Notes: generated by a model from the letters alone, not told the origin. 64,000 nucleotides of DNA from Poronia punctata (GCA_022579005.1 MU401459.1:1-64000), one strand, 5' to 3'; shown: positions 44,596-56,340, counted from the first letter of the stretch. Translations and numbers: made by a program.

Positions 44596-46582
44596 ATGGC
44601 TTCTTCCAAGGTCACTCTCCGTAGTGATACTACGGTTTCGATTCTAGACGGCGATAAGACTTTGCGCGCTTCCAAGGCTTTAATTGCGCACCTGAAGAGC
44701 GAAGCCGAAAAGAAAGTAGCGAATGCGGCGAAGAAACCGCTTCTCGCGGATGAGGACGATGTCACCGGAGAGATACCGGTGTTCGTCACGTTTACTACCA
44801 AGCGCCATCCTACCGAATCGCGCAACCTCAAACGTCAGTACACCTAGACTTACTACTCTCTGAATATCCGAATGTTCTTGACGGCTGACGCGCCTTGCAG
44901 CAACGAAAATTCCCACGCCATTCCCAGTCGATACCGAGACGGACAAAGGAATATGTTTGATAGTGGCCGATGTATGTTTTCCCTCTAAAACACAGATCAC
45001 CTACTCTTCGGCTTTGCTGACTTTTCCAAGCCCCAACGTCATTACAAAAACCTCGTTGCCGACTCCGAGTTCCCTGAGGACCTACGCAAGAATGTGTCAA
45101 GAATAATTGACTTTGGAAAGCTTAAAAAGAAGTTCTCGTCGTGTACTACATCCCGACTTTCTGCTATTAGATTATCTACTCATTTATGTTGCAGATGAGA
45201 ACCAAAGAGCGTTGTACGCTGAACACGATTTCTTCTGTAAGTTATCACAAGCAATTTTTCTTTTGGATAGCAACGTCTAACGGCAATACTCGATGAAGTG
45301 GGCGACTCGTAAGTCATTCGAAGATGACACGATGAGGCGTCATACTAAAATCAACAATAGCCGCATTATAAATCGGTTGCCTGGTCGTAAGTAACACTCT
45401 ATCCACCCAGCCCCTATTACCTGGTAAATAGGCTTGTGCTTTCTGCCCGACTGCTTTGAGATTCAGCTGGTATCCTTCTGCTTCAAAAGTGGCTAACGTC
45501 GGTTATTAGTCCTGGGGAAAACGTTCTATAAAAGCCAAAAGTACGTAATCTGGTTCCCGTCGACGGCTTCTCCTCCACCTTGACTCGCTCTAGCGTGCCA
45601 TCAGCCGGATCCGACCAGGAGATATGTGAGTGGACGAACTAACAACGTTTATAGGAAGCGGCCTATACCTATTGACATCCAAGCTCGTATACCCAAGGTA
45701 ATAAAACCCCCGTTTCGACACGGAGAACATCTCGGCTGACTATCACATAATAGTCTGGTGGCAAGCGGGTCAAACCTGCTAAAGACACTGTGAATGCCTG
45801 CAATCCCGTGCAACTAGCCGGAGAGATAAAGCGAGCAGTAAGTGTCACCTCAGCGAAATATTACTGGATTCTTAGGCACTAACCGTTTCTATAAAGATTG
45901 CCGCGGCTCTTGTCAACTTATCGCCCTCCACCAACCACGCTGTCAAGATCGGTTATGCGTCCTGGAAACCTGAAGAACTGGCTGCGAACACGGAGAAAGT
46001 GGTCTCTGTAAGCTATGATGATCCACTCAGTCGGACTCGGATTTCACTAACCCTGACTCAAGGTCATGGCCAATAAGCTGATCCCAGGAGGACAAAAGAA
46101 TATCAGGGTACGTTGTGGCTCTTTTTTGTTACTTTGGCTTGTTTAAAATCAGTATTGCTAACCTACCGTCTTGATATAGAGTATCTACATAAAAGGCAAG
46201 ATACGGCACATATGTTGTATGGTTTTCCGATTAACTAACTTTTGCAAAAGGTCCCGAGACTGTCGCCCTGCCTATATACCTCACCGATGAACTGTGGGTC
46301 GACAAGGAGCAGGATATAGTTGGCGATGACTCCGAGGAAGCCAAAGCCCTACTAAAGGGAGAGAAAGCGAACATCGGCAAGAAGCGCAAGTCGTTGGAGG
46401 GAGCTGCCGAGACGGAGGAGGAGGCCCCCGTTTCAAAGAAGTCCAAGAAATCAAAGGCGGCGAAGGAGGCAAAGGAGGCGAAGCCAGAGAGTAAAGAGGA
46501 TAATCTGGACAAGGAGATCGCAGACCGGAAGGCGGCCTTAAAGAAGCAAAAGAAGAAGGCCAAGAAGGCACTGGATGTTTGA
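44596..46582 (+). CDS. Ribosomal L1-domain protein (Utp30/Cic1-like ribosome biogenesis factor)
   Basis: Thirteen exons: 44596-44833, 44901-44971, 45031-45142, 45195-45236, 45299-45308, 45361-45386, 45510-45540, 45655-45697, 45754-45837, 45897-46007, 46063-46107, 46180-46195 and 46251-46582; 386 aa with consistent phases. The L1 fold shows as IPVFVTFTTKRHP, KIPTPFPVDTETDKGICLIVAD, PQRHYKNLVA, RIIDFGKLKKKFSSYENQRALYAEHDFFLGDSRIINRLPGLLGKTFYK (across five exons), AVKIGYASW and SIYIKGPETVALPIY. A Lys/Glu-rich coiled tail (KKSKKSKAAKEAKEAK) follows. Family members Utp30 and Cic1/RSL1D1 act in the nucleolus during ribosomal subunit assembly. Exon 5 is only 10 nt. Intron 12 starts with GC (AAAAG-GCAAGA), a GC-AG intron. 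Two acceptors are AAG. Confidence 0.9.
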
Positions 46583-46993
46583 AAGCTCGCGTTGGAGGGT
46601 CACTGTATCTTGTCCGCAGCATGATGGAGTTCGGGAGTTTGAGTAAACATCTAAAATTGTGTATGCTTTACATATCCAGGAAAATGGGAACATGGACTAT
46701 TTAGTTCCTCAAAAAGGAGAAAGACGTGTTTTCAAGCGACTTCGGTGCTGGGTCTATAAGTGAGCAGATATGTGTGTATCACCGGATAAACAGCTAAAGA
46801 ACAACAAAGCAGTAAGAATAGAAGGAGCATAAGTAAGGTTAGGTAAGGTATACATTGTGCCAAATTAAGCCAAGGCGCGTGTTGCTGTCAATTTACCCAT
46901 CCTGGTTTTAACCATTAATCCCAAAAGAAGCAAACTAAACTCCAAAGCGCCCTACATGCTCGATATATCATATACAGCCCCAGAAAGCGCAAC
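46583..46993. other. Intergenic region between convergent genes
   Basis: About 410 bp containing the 3' ends of the L1-domain gene (+) and the thioesterase gene (-). Nothing else seen. Confidence 0.5.
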
Positions 46994-47959
46994 TCATAGC
47001 TCCCCTATCGATTCGGATCCGTGGTGTTTGGTGGCATTTCCGTAAGGACCAAAGTACTCGCCAAATGCTTCGAGCAAGACCTTGTCAGAGAGCTGCATAT
47101 GATCGCCCGGCGTAGTCTCGAACTTCAGCCCCCCCTTCTTATCGAGAGCGCGCAGACCAAGCCAATCTTCTTTATACAGCTTCCGCTCGCGCAGGGGGGT
47201 AGCCTGGTCGTCTACAACATCCTCGAACCAACCGGTCTCCTTGGGAATAACGGTGGTATCATCTTCAAACATGTACAATACAAGATTCGCCAGGGAGGCG
47301 ATATTGCGCGAATACGTCTCGTTCTTGACGTCTCGCTCGTTGTTGATGTCGGCGAGGAAGTTGGAGTAGGCGAGGTAGCTGTCGAGATCGGCCGGGTCGC
47401 GGAAGTACTGCGCGGGCACGAGACGCGATTGCACGAACGAGGTCCACGTGTTGCCGTGGAGCAGGGCCATGGCGCCGCGGCAGAGCCAGTCCGTGGGGCC
47501 GCAGGCGCGGTAGTCGACGATGCCGTTATGCTGGCTGCCAAAGGTGAGCAGGCTGCGGACGGGCGGCGCGTTGCACCGCTCCACGTAGGCGCGCAGGAAT
47601 TGTCCGCCCTGGCTGAATCCCACGGCGTCGATGGCCGGGGCCGTTGAGAGGATCGGGTGCGAGGCCAGGTCGTCGCATACCTTGGCTACTTGCTCCGTTA
47701 CGTTTCCGTAGAAGGTCGCGCGTCGGTCGTTGTTCGCATTATCGTCTAGGCGTACGAAGTATACGAACGTCCCTGGGTTTGCCTCTTCCACAATCTGTCC
47801 TACTTGTTGTAGGCCATCTGCCGAGTAGGTGTCGCCCAGACCATGCCATATGACCACTGGGAGAGGTGTGTCGTCATTGTCTTCGGCCGGGTGGGCTGTT
47901 GCGCAAACCACTTGGGCTATTGGCGCTAAAAATAAGGAGAGAGCGCGAAGTGAGGGCAT
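46994..47959 (-). CDS. Palmitoyl-protein thioesterase
   Basis: A single exon of 321 aa. The open frame extends 78 codons further upstream, but MPSLRALSLFLAPIAQVVCATA at 47959 is a clear signal peptide and gives the usual family length, so it is taken as the start. The alpha/beta-hydrolase pattern PVVIWHGLGDTYSADGL is followed by the nucleophile Ser116 in GFSQGGQFLRAYVERC, Asp234 in MFEDDTTVIPKETGWF and His287 in TTPGDHMQLS. These match the catalytic triad order of PPT1. The enzyme removes fatty acyl thioesters from proteins during lysosomal or vacuolar degradation. GSQHNGIVDYRACGP and GNVTEQV add family support, and several N-glycosylation sequons (NVT, NET, NAT) fit passage through the secretory route. 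Confidence 0.94.
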   Translation of the reverse strand: MPSLRALSLFLAPIAQVVCATAHPAEDNDDTPLPVVIWHGLGDTYSADGLQQVGQIVEEANPGTFVYFVRLDDNANNDRRATFYGNVTEQVAKVCDDLASHPILSTAPAIDAVGFSQGGQFLRAYVERCNAPPVRSLLTFGSQHNGIVDYRACGPTDWLCRGAMALLHGNTWTSFVQSRLVPAQYFRDPADLDSYLAYSNFLADINNERDVKNETYSRNIASLANLVLYMFEDDTTVIPKETGWFEDVVDDQATPLRERKLYKEDWLGLRALDKKGGLKFETTPGDHMQLSDKVLLEAFGEYFGPYGNATKHHGSESIGEL

Positions 47960-48897
47960 TCTCGGATTTTGTGATGTTCCCCAGTCAGATATTACACGGA
48001 CGAGATGTCTGTGATGAATGTATATATGGGAGGAAAGCAGTTGAGAGATGAGTGGCTGACTGTATGCCGTAGGCTCCGAGGCATTGTAATTGGGGTCGGA
48101 AGCTGGAGTAGCTCCCCAGCGGTCAAAGCATTTGATTGGCCAGACTTCTTGTAGCTTCTCCTTGACCAGGACGGGACAAATCCCCCACAGCAACCAGCAA
48201 CGGACAGACGATCATCTACGAGTAAAGAGCAAGCAATGCAATGGACGTCAGGGACGCAGCACTTTATCACAATCGATTGAGAGGCGATGGTGTGTTTAAC
48301 TTGTGGAGGTGTCAACATTACAACCTAGATTAGTCTACAGGTACTAGTTCCATGACGAAACGGTGTGTGATAATCTGGCCGGCGGAATATGGAAGAATTA
48401 CAAAAGGTTAATTTTGTTTTTTAATTCAAAAACGTACTTGGTTGTTAGCCTATGCTTCAGAAGGTCCTAGAATATAATTCCGTTCGAGTTTTCTTATGAT
48501 ATGCATAAAGAGATGAAGCTGTTCCTGAACAAATATGTTGGGCAAGTTCTTGTGTCTAGGTACCTTGAGCTCTGGCAGTAGTATGAAGTTGAAGGGTTTC
48601 AAGTTCCGGGGGTAGGTAAGTACCTCCCGGGTAAGTGGGTCCGATAAGCAGGGTCCTACCAGTAATAATTCGCCGTGGGCAAGTCCGTTTCCAAAAGTCG
48701 ATGCGACTGCCCTCAAAACATCGTAATTTGTTAAGTTTGGGCGTCACGTCGGATGCTCATTGCCTCGCCTCGACCAAAGCGGGCTCCCGGCCGGAATATT
48801 TGATTTTGGGTCTGAGGATCTTTTTCTTACAGGCCAACCTCGGAGGAGACGCCAATGCCATCATTCTCACGTCCCTGATTAAGAACATCATAACGGT
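47960..48897. other. Divergent intergenic region
   Basis: About 940 bp between the thioesterase (-) and the cyclin (+). No coding content is supported. An open frame covering 48635-49036 in another phase overlaps the cyclin start and is treated as chance. Confidence 0.5.
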
Positions 48898-50330
48898 ATG
48901 GACTCGCCTTTCGAAGAGTCTTCAGGTGCCAATGGCTCCAGCCATAATGGACCGTCTATTGGCGAAGTCAGATCTGGTACCCAATATCTCCATGAGGTTA
49001 CGATCCGCCGCAAGCGGAGGTTGCCGTTTGACATAGCTCAAGAGGATGCAGCTCGTGTCCAAGGCGTGCAGCTCATCGACGAGGTTCGGAATGCCCTCCA
49101 ACTGTCGGTTGCCCCTCCCATCTTCACCGCCATACTGTCTGGCAGGCCGGCGAGCTGACATACTTGCTAGTCCTATCACGACATACATGGCTGCCTGTCT
49201 CTTCTATCACCAGTTTCGTTTGCATTATCCCGGTGATGGTTACATTTTCTCCGACGTGGCCCTCACTTGTCTCTTCGTGGCTTGCAAATCCGAGGACACG
49301 CTGAAGAAATCACGAGAAATATTATGTGCCCATCACAATCTCAAGAACCCGGACCGTATCACTACCCCGGACGATAAGGTGAGCCGAGCCAGCAGTATTC
49401 TTGCCCAAAGCATTCAAGCGTTTCGTTACTAAAGGTTTCATCTAGCTATTTGACGCAGGCTCTAAACAGTTGATTGGCTTGGAACGCCACGTAATTGAGA
49501 GCGTAAGGTTTGATTTCCAGGTTCGAAATCCAGTCAAGATGCTTGCCAAAATTATCAAGGCAGTCCTCGGCTCCGGGCCCGAGGCCTCCGACTTCTTCCT
49601 GCTAGGGTACAGGATCGCCACTGATATGTACAAGACCTTGGCTCCGTTGAAACACACTACGTTCACCTGTGCGATCTCCCTTGCCATTCTCAGCTCTATG
49701 ATCTCTGGGAACTTCAGGGATACATTCGATAGCTTAAACCCTACCGACTACTATACACGACAAGAATGGGTGGCTGAGGTCATGCTCGACATCCTCGACC
49801 TCTACACGGACCATCATCGCTCGACTCTACTCGGCCAAGAAATGGATATTCAGCTGTTTATAAATATAAAGATCGAGATTAATCGTCGCGTCGAAGAGGC
49901 CAAGATCCACCGGTACCAGAATTTTTGTAAGGATTGTGAACGTGAGGGGTTCTCGCCTCCCCCATCGTCGCCCGGCTCGCCTACCTCGTCTAAGCGCGGG
50001 CCCAGGGGCTTTTTTGAAGGCACCGCTCGATTCCTCTTCGACGCTAGTGAGGTGGAACATGAAAAGGCGATATTTGGCCGCTATAAGGAAGACCAGTGGG
50101 AAGTGTGGGAAGAAGAGGTTGAAGAGCTCATACCGGAACGAGAAAGCCACATCCGGGCCGATCTCGGGCCCGAACCTCGCCCTCCCCCGAGAGAGCCTCG
50201 TGCACCCCGTGCACCACGTGGCCATGGGCACCCCAGAGGCCGTGGACGAGGCCTAGGCGGTCGGGGTGGACATGATCCCGGATGGCACCCTCGTAACCGC
50301 CATGGTCGTGGGCGTGGTGGTGGGCTTTGA
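48898..50330 (+). CDS. Cyclin of the CTD-kinase beta (Ctk2) type with RG-rich tail
   Basis: Three exons, 48898-49103, 49171-49378 and 49446-50330, encode 432 aa. Cyclin fold: VQGVQLIDEVRNALQL-PITTYMAACLFYHQFRLHYPGD, then FSDVALTCLFVACKSEDTLKKSREILCAHHNLKNP, then LFDAGSKQLIGLERHVIESVRFDFQVRNP and a second cyclin box (GYRIATDMYKTLAPLKHTTFTCAISLAILSS). KSEDTLKKSREIL is typical of Ctk2, the cyclin partner of the Ctk1 kinase that phosphorylates Ser2 of the RNA polymerase II C-terminal domain. The last ~50 residues are Arg/Gly/Pro-rich (RGHGHPRGRGRGLGGRGG), resembling RNA-binding RGG tails. Introns have GTCGGT and GTGAGC donors. The region before residue about 50 is poorly conserved, so the exact start is less certain. 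Confidence 0.87.
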
Positions 50331-50815
50331 ATTTAACCGCATTTCTTCAACAGGCCCGCATAGGGTACATACATCCTACAATTCCTGCTTTTGGCTTGTA
50401 TTAAGTACTTTTGCTGGTTCATAGCGGCACCGCAGAGTCGAATGGCGACAAATTTTTGGGATCACTGATAGTGGAATGGCGTTCTAGGAATATACCCCTT
50501 ATAAGTTTGGGCCAAGGTTGTTTTTATTATTGATGTACAATCGGGCAAGAGTCGAAATGGTTGGCAAGGACGACATTGTACCCTAGTCTGACTTCTCACA
50601 AGCCAATCGAAGACAGCCCTTTAACAATTCACTACATATTGTTTTTTGGGCATCTATCTTCCCACCCTTCGGTGGTTGTGTTCGTAGCCTTGGTAACAAG
50701 TAGGAACTGCTGTGGTAAGGCCTATCAGTAAAACTCTTTGTCTACCCATCTACCTTGACTCCTTTTGTTGTCAACAACTACAAGATAGGTAGATATACTT
50801 CATAATATCACCTGC
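50331..50815. other. Intergenic region between convergent cyclin and bZIP genes
   Basis: About 485 bp with the two 3' ends; no coding signal. ACCTACC/GGTAGGTAG motifs occur near 50780-50820. Confidence 0.5.
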
Positions 50816-51442
50816 CTACCTACTCCCATCATCAACCTCCTCAACCCCAATCCCATCCATCAACTCAAAAACCCTAATATTCCCAACCCGACAGAACCCC
50901 TCGTCCTTACACCCCAACCCCCTCCTAACCCCGTCCAAATCCTCATATAGTCCTTTAAACCCCGCAATAATACCCGCCGCCTCATCACACGACATTTTTC
51001 CTTTTCCTTTTCCTTCTTCTTCTTTTCCTCCCTCCTTCTCGTCTTCTTTTCCTCCCCCTCCCTCGTCTTCTTCTTTCCCCTTCCGTTTCATCATGATCAG
51101 AAATTCCCTCACCTCGGCCTCCCCGACACCTTTCGAACCAAGTAATTCCACCAACCGCCTATTAACCCACTCCACCTCCCTCGCCGCCCGCTGCATCTCC
51201 AGAGTGGCGCTTACGCCCCGTTCCTCGAACGCGCGCACGCGCTGTTCCAGGTCCGCGACGTATTCCCTCCTTCGGGCGCGGGACCGTTGTTGGCTCTCGC
51301 GGTTACGGGATTGGTCTGTTGGGATCCTGATCTAAAAATTCCCCAACCATCAAAAAAAATCTTTTTTTAGTAAATTTCATCTTGTCTTCGGTAGGAAGGG
51401 GAGAAAAGGGAATTTCTAATACCTACTTACCTTTCTAGGCAT
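50816..51442 (-). CDS. bZIP transcription factor
   Basis: Two minus-strand exons, 51442-51431 (12 nt, MPRK) and 51331-50816, encode 175 aa. The basic region NRESQQRSRARRREYVADLE holds the bZIP signature N14-x3-Q18-x2-S21-R22. A leucine-zipper-like amphipathic helix follows (YVADLEQRVRAFEERGVSA, EVEWVNRRLVELL), with the ERGVSATLEMQRAAREV spacing common in one group of small fungal bZIP proteins. A Lys/Glu/Gly-rich low-complexity stretch (KEEDEGGGGKEDEKEGGKEEEGKG, split in the code by AAG/GAG repeats) precedes a C-terminal helix. It should bind DNA as a dimer; targets cannot be inferred. The 99-nt phase-0 intron has GTAAGT and TAG. The gene lies beside the AT-rich block. Confidence 0.87.
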
Positions 51443-51735
51443 TTTTTTTTTGGACGAGGACACTAGGGAGCTTTTTCCCGGCAGGAAAGAAAGAAAGGAG
51501 AAAAGATAAATAAATAAATGATTTTGGGGGAGGGGGGGGTGGTTTCAATGTTCAAGGAGGCCCTGGCCGGCCCGTCTTGCTACCTACTGCTGCAAGAGAA
51601 GCTAGGTAGTCACAACGCTTATAAAATCCACAACGCTTGTAAACTTTCTAGTATCAGTAAAATCTACAAGCGTTGTAAATTTTACAAGCGTTGTAAGCTA
51701 AAGTTTTCTAAACAAGCGCTGTATTTTTAGCACTT
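51443..51735. other. Boundary between gene-bearing DNA and AT-rich block
   Basis: Base composition drops sharply to AT-rich after about 51,730. Just inside, 51611-51720 carries a cluster of near-identical short palindromes (see the repeat entry). The bZIP promoter must lie here, unless transcription starts within the AT block. Confidence 0.6.
51611..51720. repeat. Cluster of TACAAGCGTTGTA palindromes
   Basis: Five related 10-14 bp elements: ACAACGCTTA near 51612, ACAACGCTTGTAAA near 51630, TACAAGCGTTGTAAA near 51665, TACAAGCGTTGTAA near 51683 and AACAAGCGCT near 51711. TACAA-GCG-TTGTA is a palindrome with a 3-nt centre, and copies occur in both orientations. They may be the ends of a repeat family, or binding sites. 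Confidence 0.8.
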
Positions 51736-54700
51736 AGCTTACTATAATTATAGCGCTTACTTTATAGTTTACTTTTTAGTTTAATTAATTTACTATCTTA
51801 TTTTTAAAATAAAATACTTTGCTGCTAATTATAATAATTAATATAAAATATAATTTATATATATTTGCTGCTTTAAACTTTAAAAACAATATAATATATA
51901 AAATATATTAAAGATCTTATATATATACTACTTGCTTATACTATTTCCTATCTTTTTATTTACCTTTTAGCTAATGCTTTTTAAAAACTGTTAGTTTTAT
52001 TTATAAAATATAAACATTTATACTGTGCTATATTAAAGTGTTATTTATAATAAAACATTATAGCAATGCTAAAGCAAAAGCAAAAAATAGCAAGTATTAA
52101 AGTTAATAAAATAATATATAGTTTATATATAAATTTAAAAATAGCTATACTACTTTTTTAGTTTTTGCTAAATTTAAGCTTTTATTTCTCTTTTTTAACG
52201 TAACCCTTAAAAGTTAATTAGCAATAGCATATAAAATTGTAAACATTAACGTTACTATTAATAAAACATACTAATTAAAAATAGTAAAGGTTTTAATTAA
52301 CTAATATAACTTTATTATTAATAGCAATTATATAAAGCTTTTTAAAGCTAATTATAAAAATATTAACAATAATAGCTTTATTTGTTTATTAATAAATTTC
52401 TAGGTTAAAAAGCTTATTATACTAGCTAGTATGCTTTATTAAGCTAAAAATAATAAAAATATAGCTATTATTATAGTTTTTAAACAATATAATATAGTTA
52501 ATATATTTAATATAGTCCTAACGCTTTTAAGTATACTTTATATACTAACTAATACTAAAAATAAAGCAATTACTAGATTTTTTATATATATTATATATAT
52601 TAACAAAACCGGCAACTAATATATACTTAAGTATAGCAATATACTACAAAGCAATTATTTTAAATAGCAAATATATTTTTTATACTTTTATAACTAAATA
52701 TAAAGTATTAAAGTTTAAGTCTGCTAATATAAAATATAAAAATATGCAAAAATATATAAAGTTAAACTTACTTATAAGTAAATCTAAACTTTTAGCTTTA
52801 CTATATAACTTAGTTTTTTAAAAAAAAAAAATAGCTAATATCTTTGCTATAGTTAAAATAATAAAATGCTTGCAATTTTTTTAACTATATATTTATAATA
52901 TTAATATTTTTATAAAGTAGTAGTTTTCCTTTACTATTAATATTATAATAGTATTTTATTACCTTTTTAATTAAAAAGCAATTAATTATAGTTAGATTTA
53001 TATGCTAGTTATTAGCAAACATGCTAATATTAAGCTTATAATTATTATTATTTTAAATATTAGCTTAATCTACACGCAAAAAAACTTTTAAAAAAAAAAA
53101 ACACTTTTAATATAGCTTGTTTATTTTTAAAGTTAGCTTAAGGTTATTATATGCAAACGCACTGCGCAATACTAATTATACCGTTTTTTAAAAATTTATT
53201 TTTATTAAAAAAACATGCTTAATATTTAAGTAGTTAAAGCTAAAAACGCAGTTTTTAAACTATTTATTATATTTATATTAATATATAATTAATTAACTAT
53301 ATAAAAATAAATTAAAAAGATAAAATAAAAGAAATTTTTTAATTTAAAAATAGTTTAATAAAAAAAAAAGCAACTAAACCTTAATTTTACGCTTTAATTA
53401 GCTAATTAACTGCGTTTAACTTAATAGCAAAAAAAGTATTATTACTTTACTTTTAAATAAAAAGCTGCGTAAACCTTTTTACTTTTTTAACGTTTGCCTT
53501 ATTAAACCTTTAAATCTAGCTATAAAATAACCCCTAAATTGTTAATAAACTTAAAAAAAACAAAATCTAGACTTACTTATAAAGGTTTTTTTTTATAAAC
53601 GTGTTTATATTAATTAGCAAGCTATATTTTTTTATAATAACTAGAAAATAAATAGCAATATAAATATTAAAACGCAAAATATTATTAGTAAACTAAAAAA
53701 TAAAGCCTTTGCTACTTATATTAAAAAAAACACTTTTTATACGTATTACTATTTTAACAATAAAAGTAGCACAAAACCTTCTTTTAAAAGCAGCTGCTAT
53801 AATAGCTAAACAATTAAATATATATTTAGCTTAATAAATTAGCACTTTTATATTTTTTTATTTTTTTAAAAAAATACTATAGCTTATAAGTAATATATTG
53901 CTTTTAATAATAGCTATATATACTTTAATAACTAAAGTTATAGTCTTTTTATTAAAAACGCGTACTTTAGCCTTGTTATAAAAGCGTAGCTAAATATACT
54001 TAAGCTTTATTTACTAGCAAAAAAAAAAATATAACTAGCAACTATATTATATAAAAAAATATATTATAACTTATAAAATAATAAATTAAAAATTAAAGTT
54101 GTTACTAACTTAAAAAAAACAAAAATATATAAAGTTAAAAAGCATACTTTACTATAGCGTTCTTAGTTAATATCTTATTATATAAAAAATAATGCGCTAA
54201 GTTGCTTAAACTATTAAACTTTAAATAAGCTAAATTAATAAAATAAGTTATAATTAAGTTTAATACTAAAAAAATAGCAATAAGTAAAAGTTTTACATTA
54301 TTAATACCTTACTGCTTACTATATACTTTTTTAGCAGCTTTAAACTTAAGTTTTTTTATTATATATTATATTTATAGCGTTTAGTTATAAAAACAGCTGT
54401 TTATTATAAAGTTAATATTAAAAAAAATATTAAAATTAAATATAGCCTGCTTTACTATTACTATAATATTATAAAAACAGTAGTATTTAGTAGTATAAAA
54501 GCTTTTAAAACTATTATTTTTAGCTTACTATAGCATATTTTTAATATATACTATTATAAATATATATATTTAAGTATTTTAGCTATATATTTTTTTTATA
54601 ATACTATAATTTATATATGCTATTATTTTTAGTACTATAATAATATTGCTAAAATTAAAAGCATATAGCCTAAGTACAATAAAGAAAATATTTCTTAAAT

Positions 54701-56063
54701 ATAACTGCTTATTTGCTATAAAAGCAGCTAGTATAATATAAAAACTTATAAAAAACTAATATAAGTTATAATATATACTAAAACTGTTAATAAATATTAA
54801 TATAAAAAAATACTATAAGCAAAGTACTTTTAATAATTAAATTTTATTTTTAAGCATATAGCTTTTAGCTATATATATTTAGTTTAAGCTTAGCGTAAAA
54901 AAAGTATATATAGCAAATAAAAACTACTTTATTTTTAATAATAATATAGTATATAATATAAAACTTTTAGCTATAAACCTAAAAAGTATTAACTTTAATA
55001 TACTTTAAATAAAGCAGTAGTTTACGTTTTTTTTAAAATAAAATAATTTAAGTTAAAAAGCTAGAAAAATCTTTACTTTAATAGCTATTAAAAAAAACGT
55101 ATTAATTTATATAGCTAAAAGCTTTGTTTTTTATAATATAAATTACTTTAAAAGTTAATATAAGCTTATTATTGTCTTAAAAAAGGTTATAAACTGCTTT
55201 ATTTTAATTAAAAAGCAATACTAGCTAGATTTAAAAAACTAGCATAAAATTAAAATTCTAAGTAATAAAATAGTTACCTTTTTTATTATATTTAAAGCTA
55301 ACAACGCAGCTAATATAAATTAAGCTAATATTTTTATTATTTTTTAAAATTGTACTATAATAGCAATTCTTATTAAAACACTAATAATAAATAAACTTAA
55401 ATAAAAATATAGCAAGTCTAGCAAGCTTCTTATTTATTAAAATATAAAAATAAATATTAAAAAACATACAAACTAAAAAAAGCTAAAAATTTAACTTATA
55501 TAATTTTATAAGATTATTTATAAATTAACTAAGTTTAAAATATAAGTTTTTAACAATATTTAATATAATAATATTTTTAAAAACTAATATAAAGTTAAAA
55601 AATATTAACTTTATTATAACTTTAAAAAAGTCTTTTACTAGCAGCTTAAGCTTAGCAGCAGTAAAAAAGTTTTAATTAAATAAACTTTTCTTTTTTCCTT
55701 TTCTTTTGCTTTTAATTTTATTATAGTACTTAGCAAGCTTTAGTTTAAAGGCCTAAATCTTTTTGCGTTCTTTAGCCTTTATTTTAAAAAGCAATATAAA
55801 AAGCTTTATAACGTTAAAAAAAATATTTGCCTTTTTTATTTTTATTAAAAGTAAGCAACAGCATAATTAATCTCTAAGCGTTAATAGCTATTTAAACAAA
55901 CTAGCTATAAGTAAGTATATATTATTATTAAATCTAAAAATAAGCTAAAAAACGTTTACTAAAAAAATATAGTCTTAATAGCTTATATTAGTAAGCTTAA
56001 TAAAAGCAGTTAGTACTTTTTTAAATTATAAAATCTTAAAATATTAATTTTAATATATATTTT
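51736..56063. other. AT-rich RIP-like repeat desert
   Basis: About 4.3 kb of extremely AT-rich sequence with abundant TA, few CA/TG steps and stops in every frame. No ATG-initiated frame of 60 codons exists. Base composition and absence of genes fit one or more transposon copies destroyed by repeat-induced point mutation. I could not identify the original elements. Confidence 0.75.
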
Positions 56064-56340
56064 GTAACGGATGGAGCATGTGACCTGGATCTAAAGGTAT
56101 TGGAAGTACTTTAGGTAACCAGGTATATAGTGACCTTATTTTAAATAAGGTAAGATACGCTGCGCGTATTTTAGACTATTATGTAATATGTACTTATACT
56201 TAAAGGGTACTGGAAATATATAAAGTACTTTAGACCTAGTTAAATACTTTTATAGATTATAGTTAATTATATTAGATTTTTAAGCGTATGGTTTTATTTT
56301 TAATGCTTTGTACTTATTTTAATTTATTTTGTTTGTTATA
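56064..56340 (+). repeat. Putative LTR, less mutated than its surroundings
   Basis: It starts TGTAACGG and runs through GTGACCTGGATCTAAAGG and CTGCGCGTATTTTAG to about TTGTTATAAC. It is followed by TTATTATTAGAGTTATAAGC, which could be a mutated primer-binding site. G and C content is visibly higher than in the kilobases on both sides. The right boundary is a guess. Confidence 0.5.

Noticed and set aside
47960..48193. 78-codon N-terminal extension of the palmitoyl-protein thioesterase
   Set aside because: It would bury the clear signal peptide that starts at the ATG at 47959, and it has no resemblance to the family.
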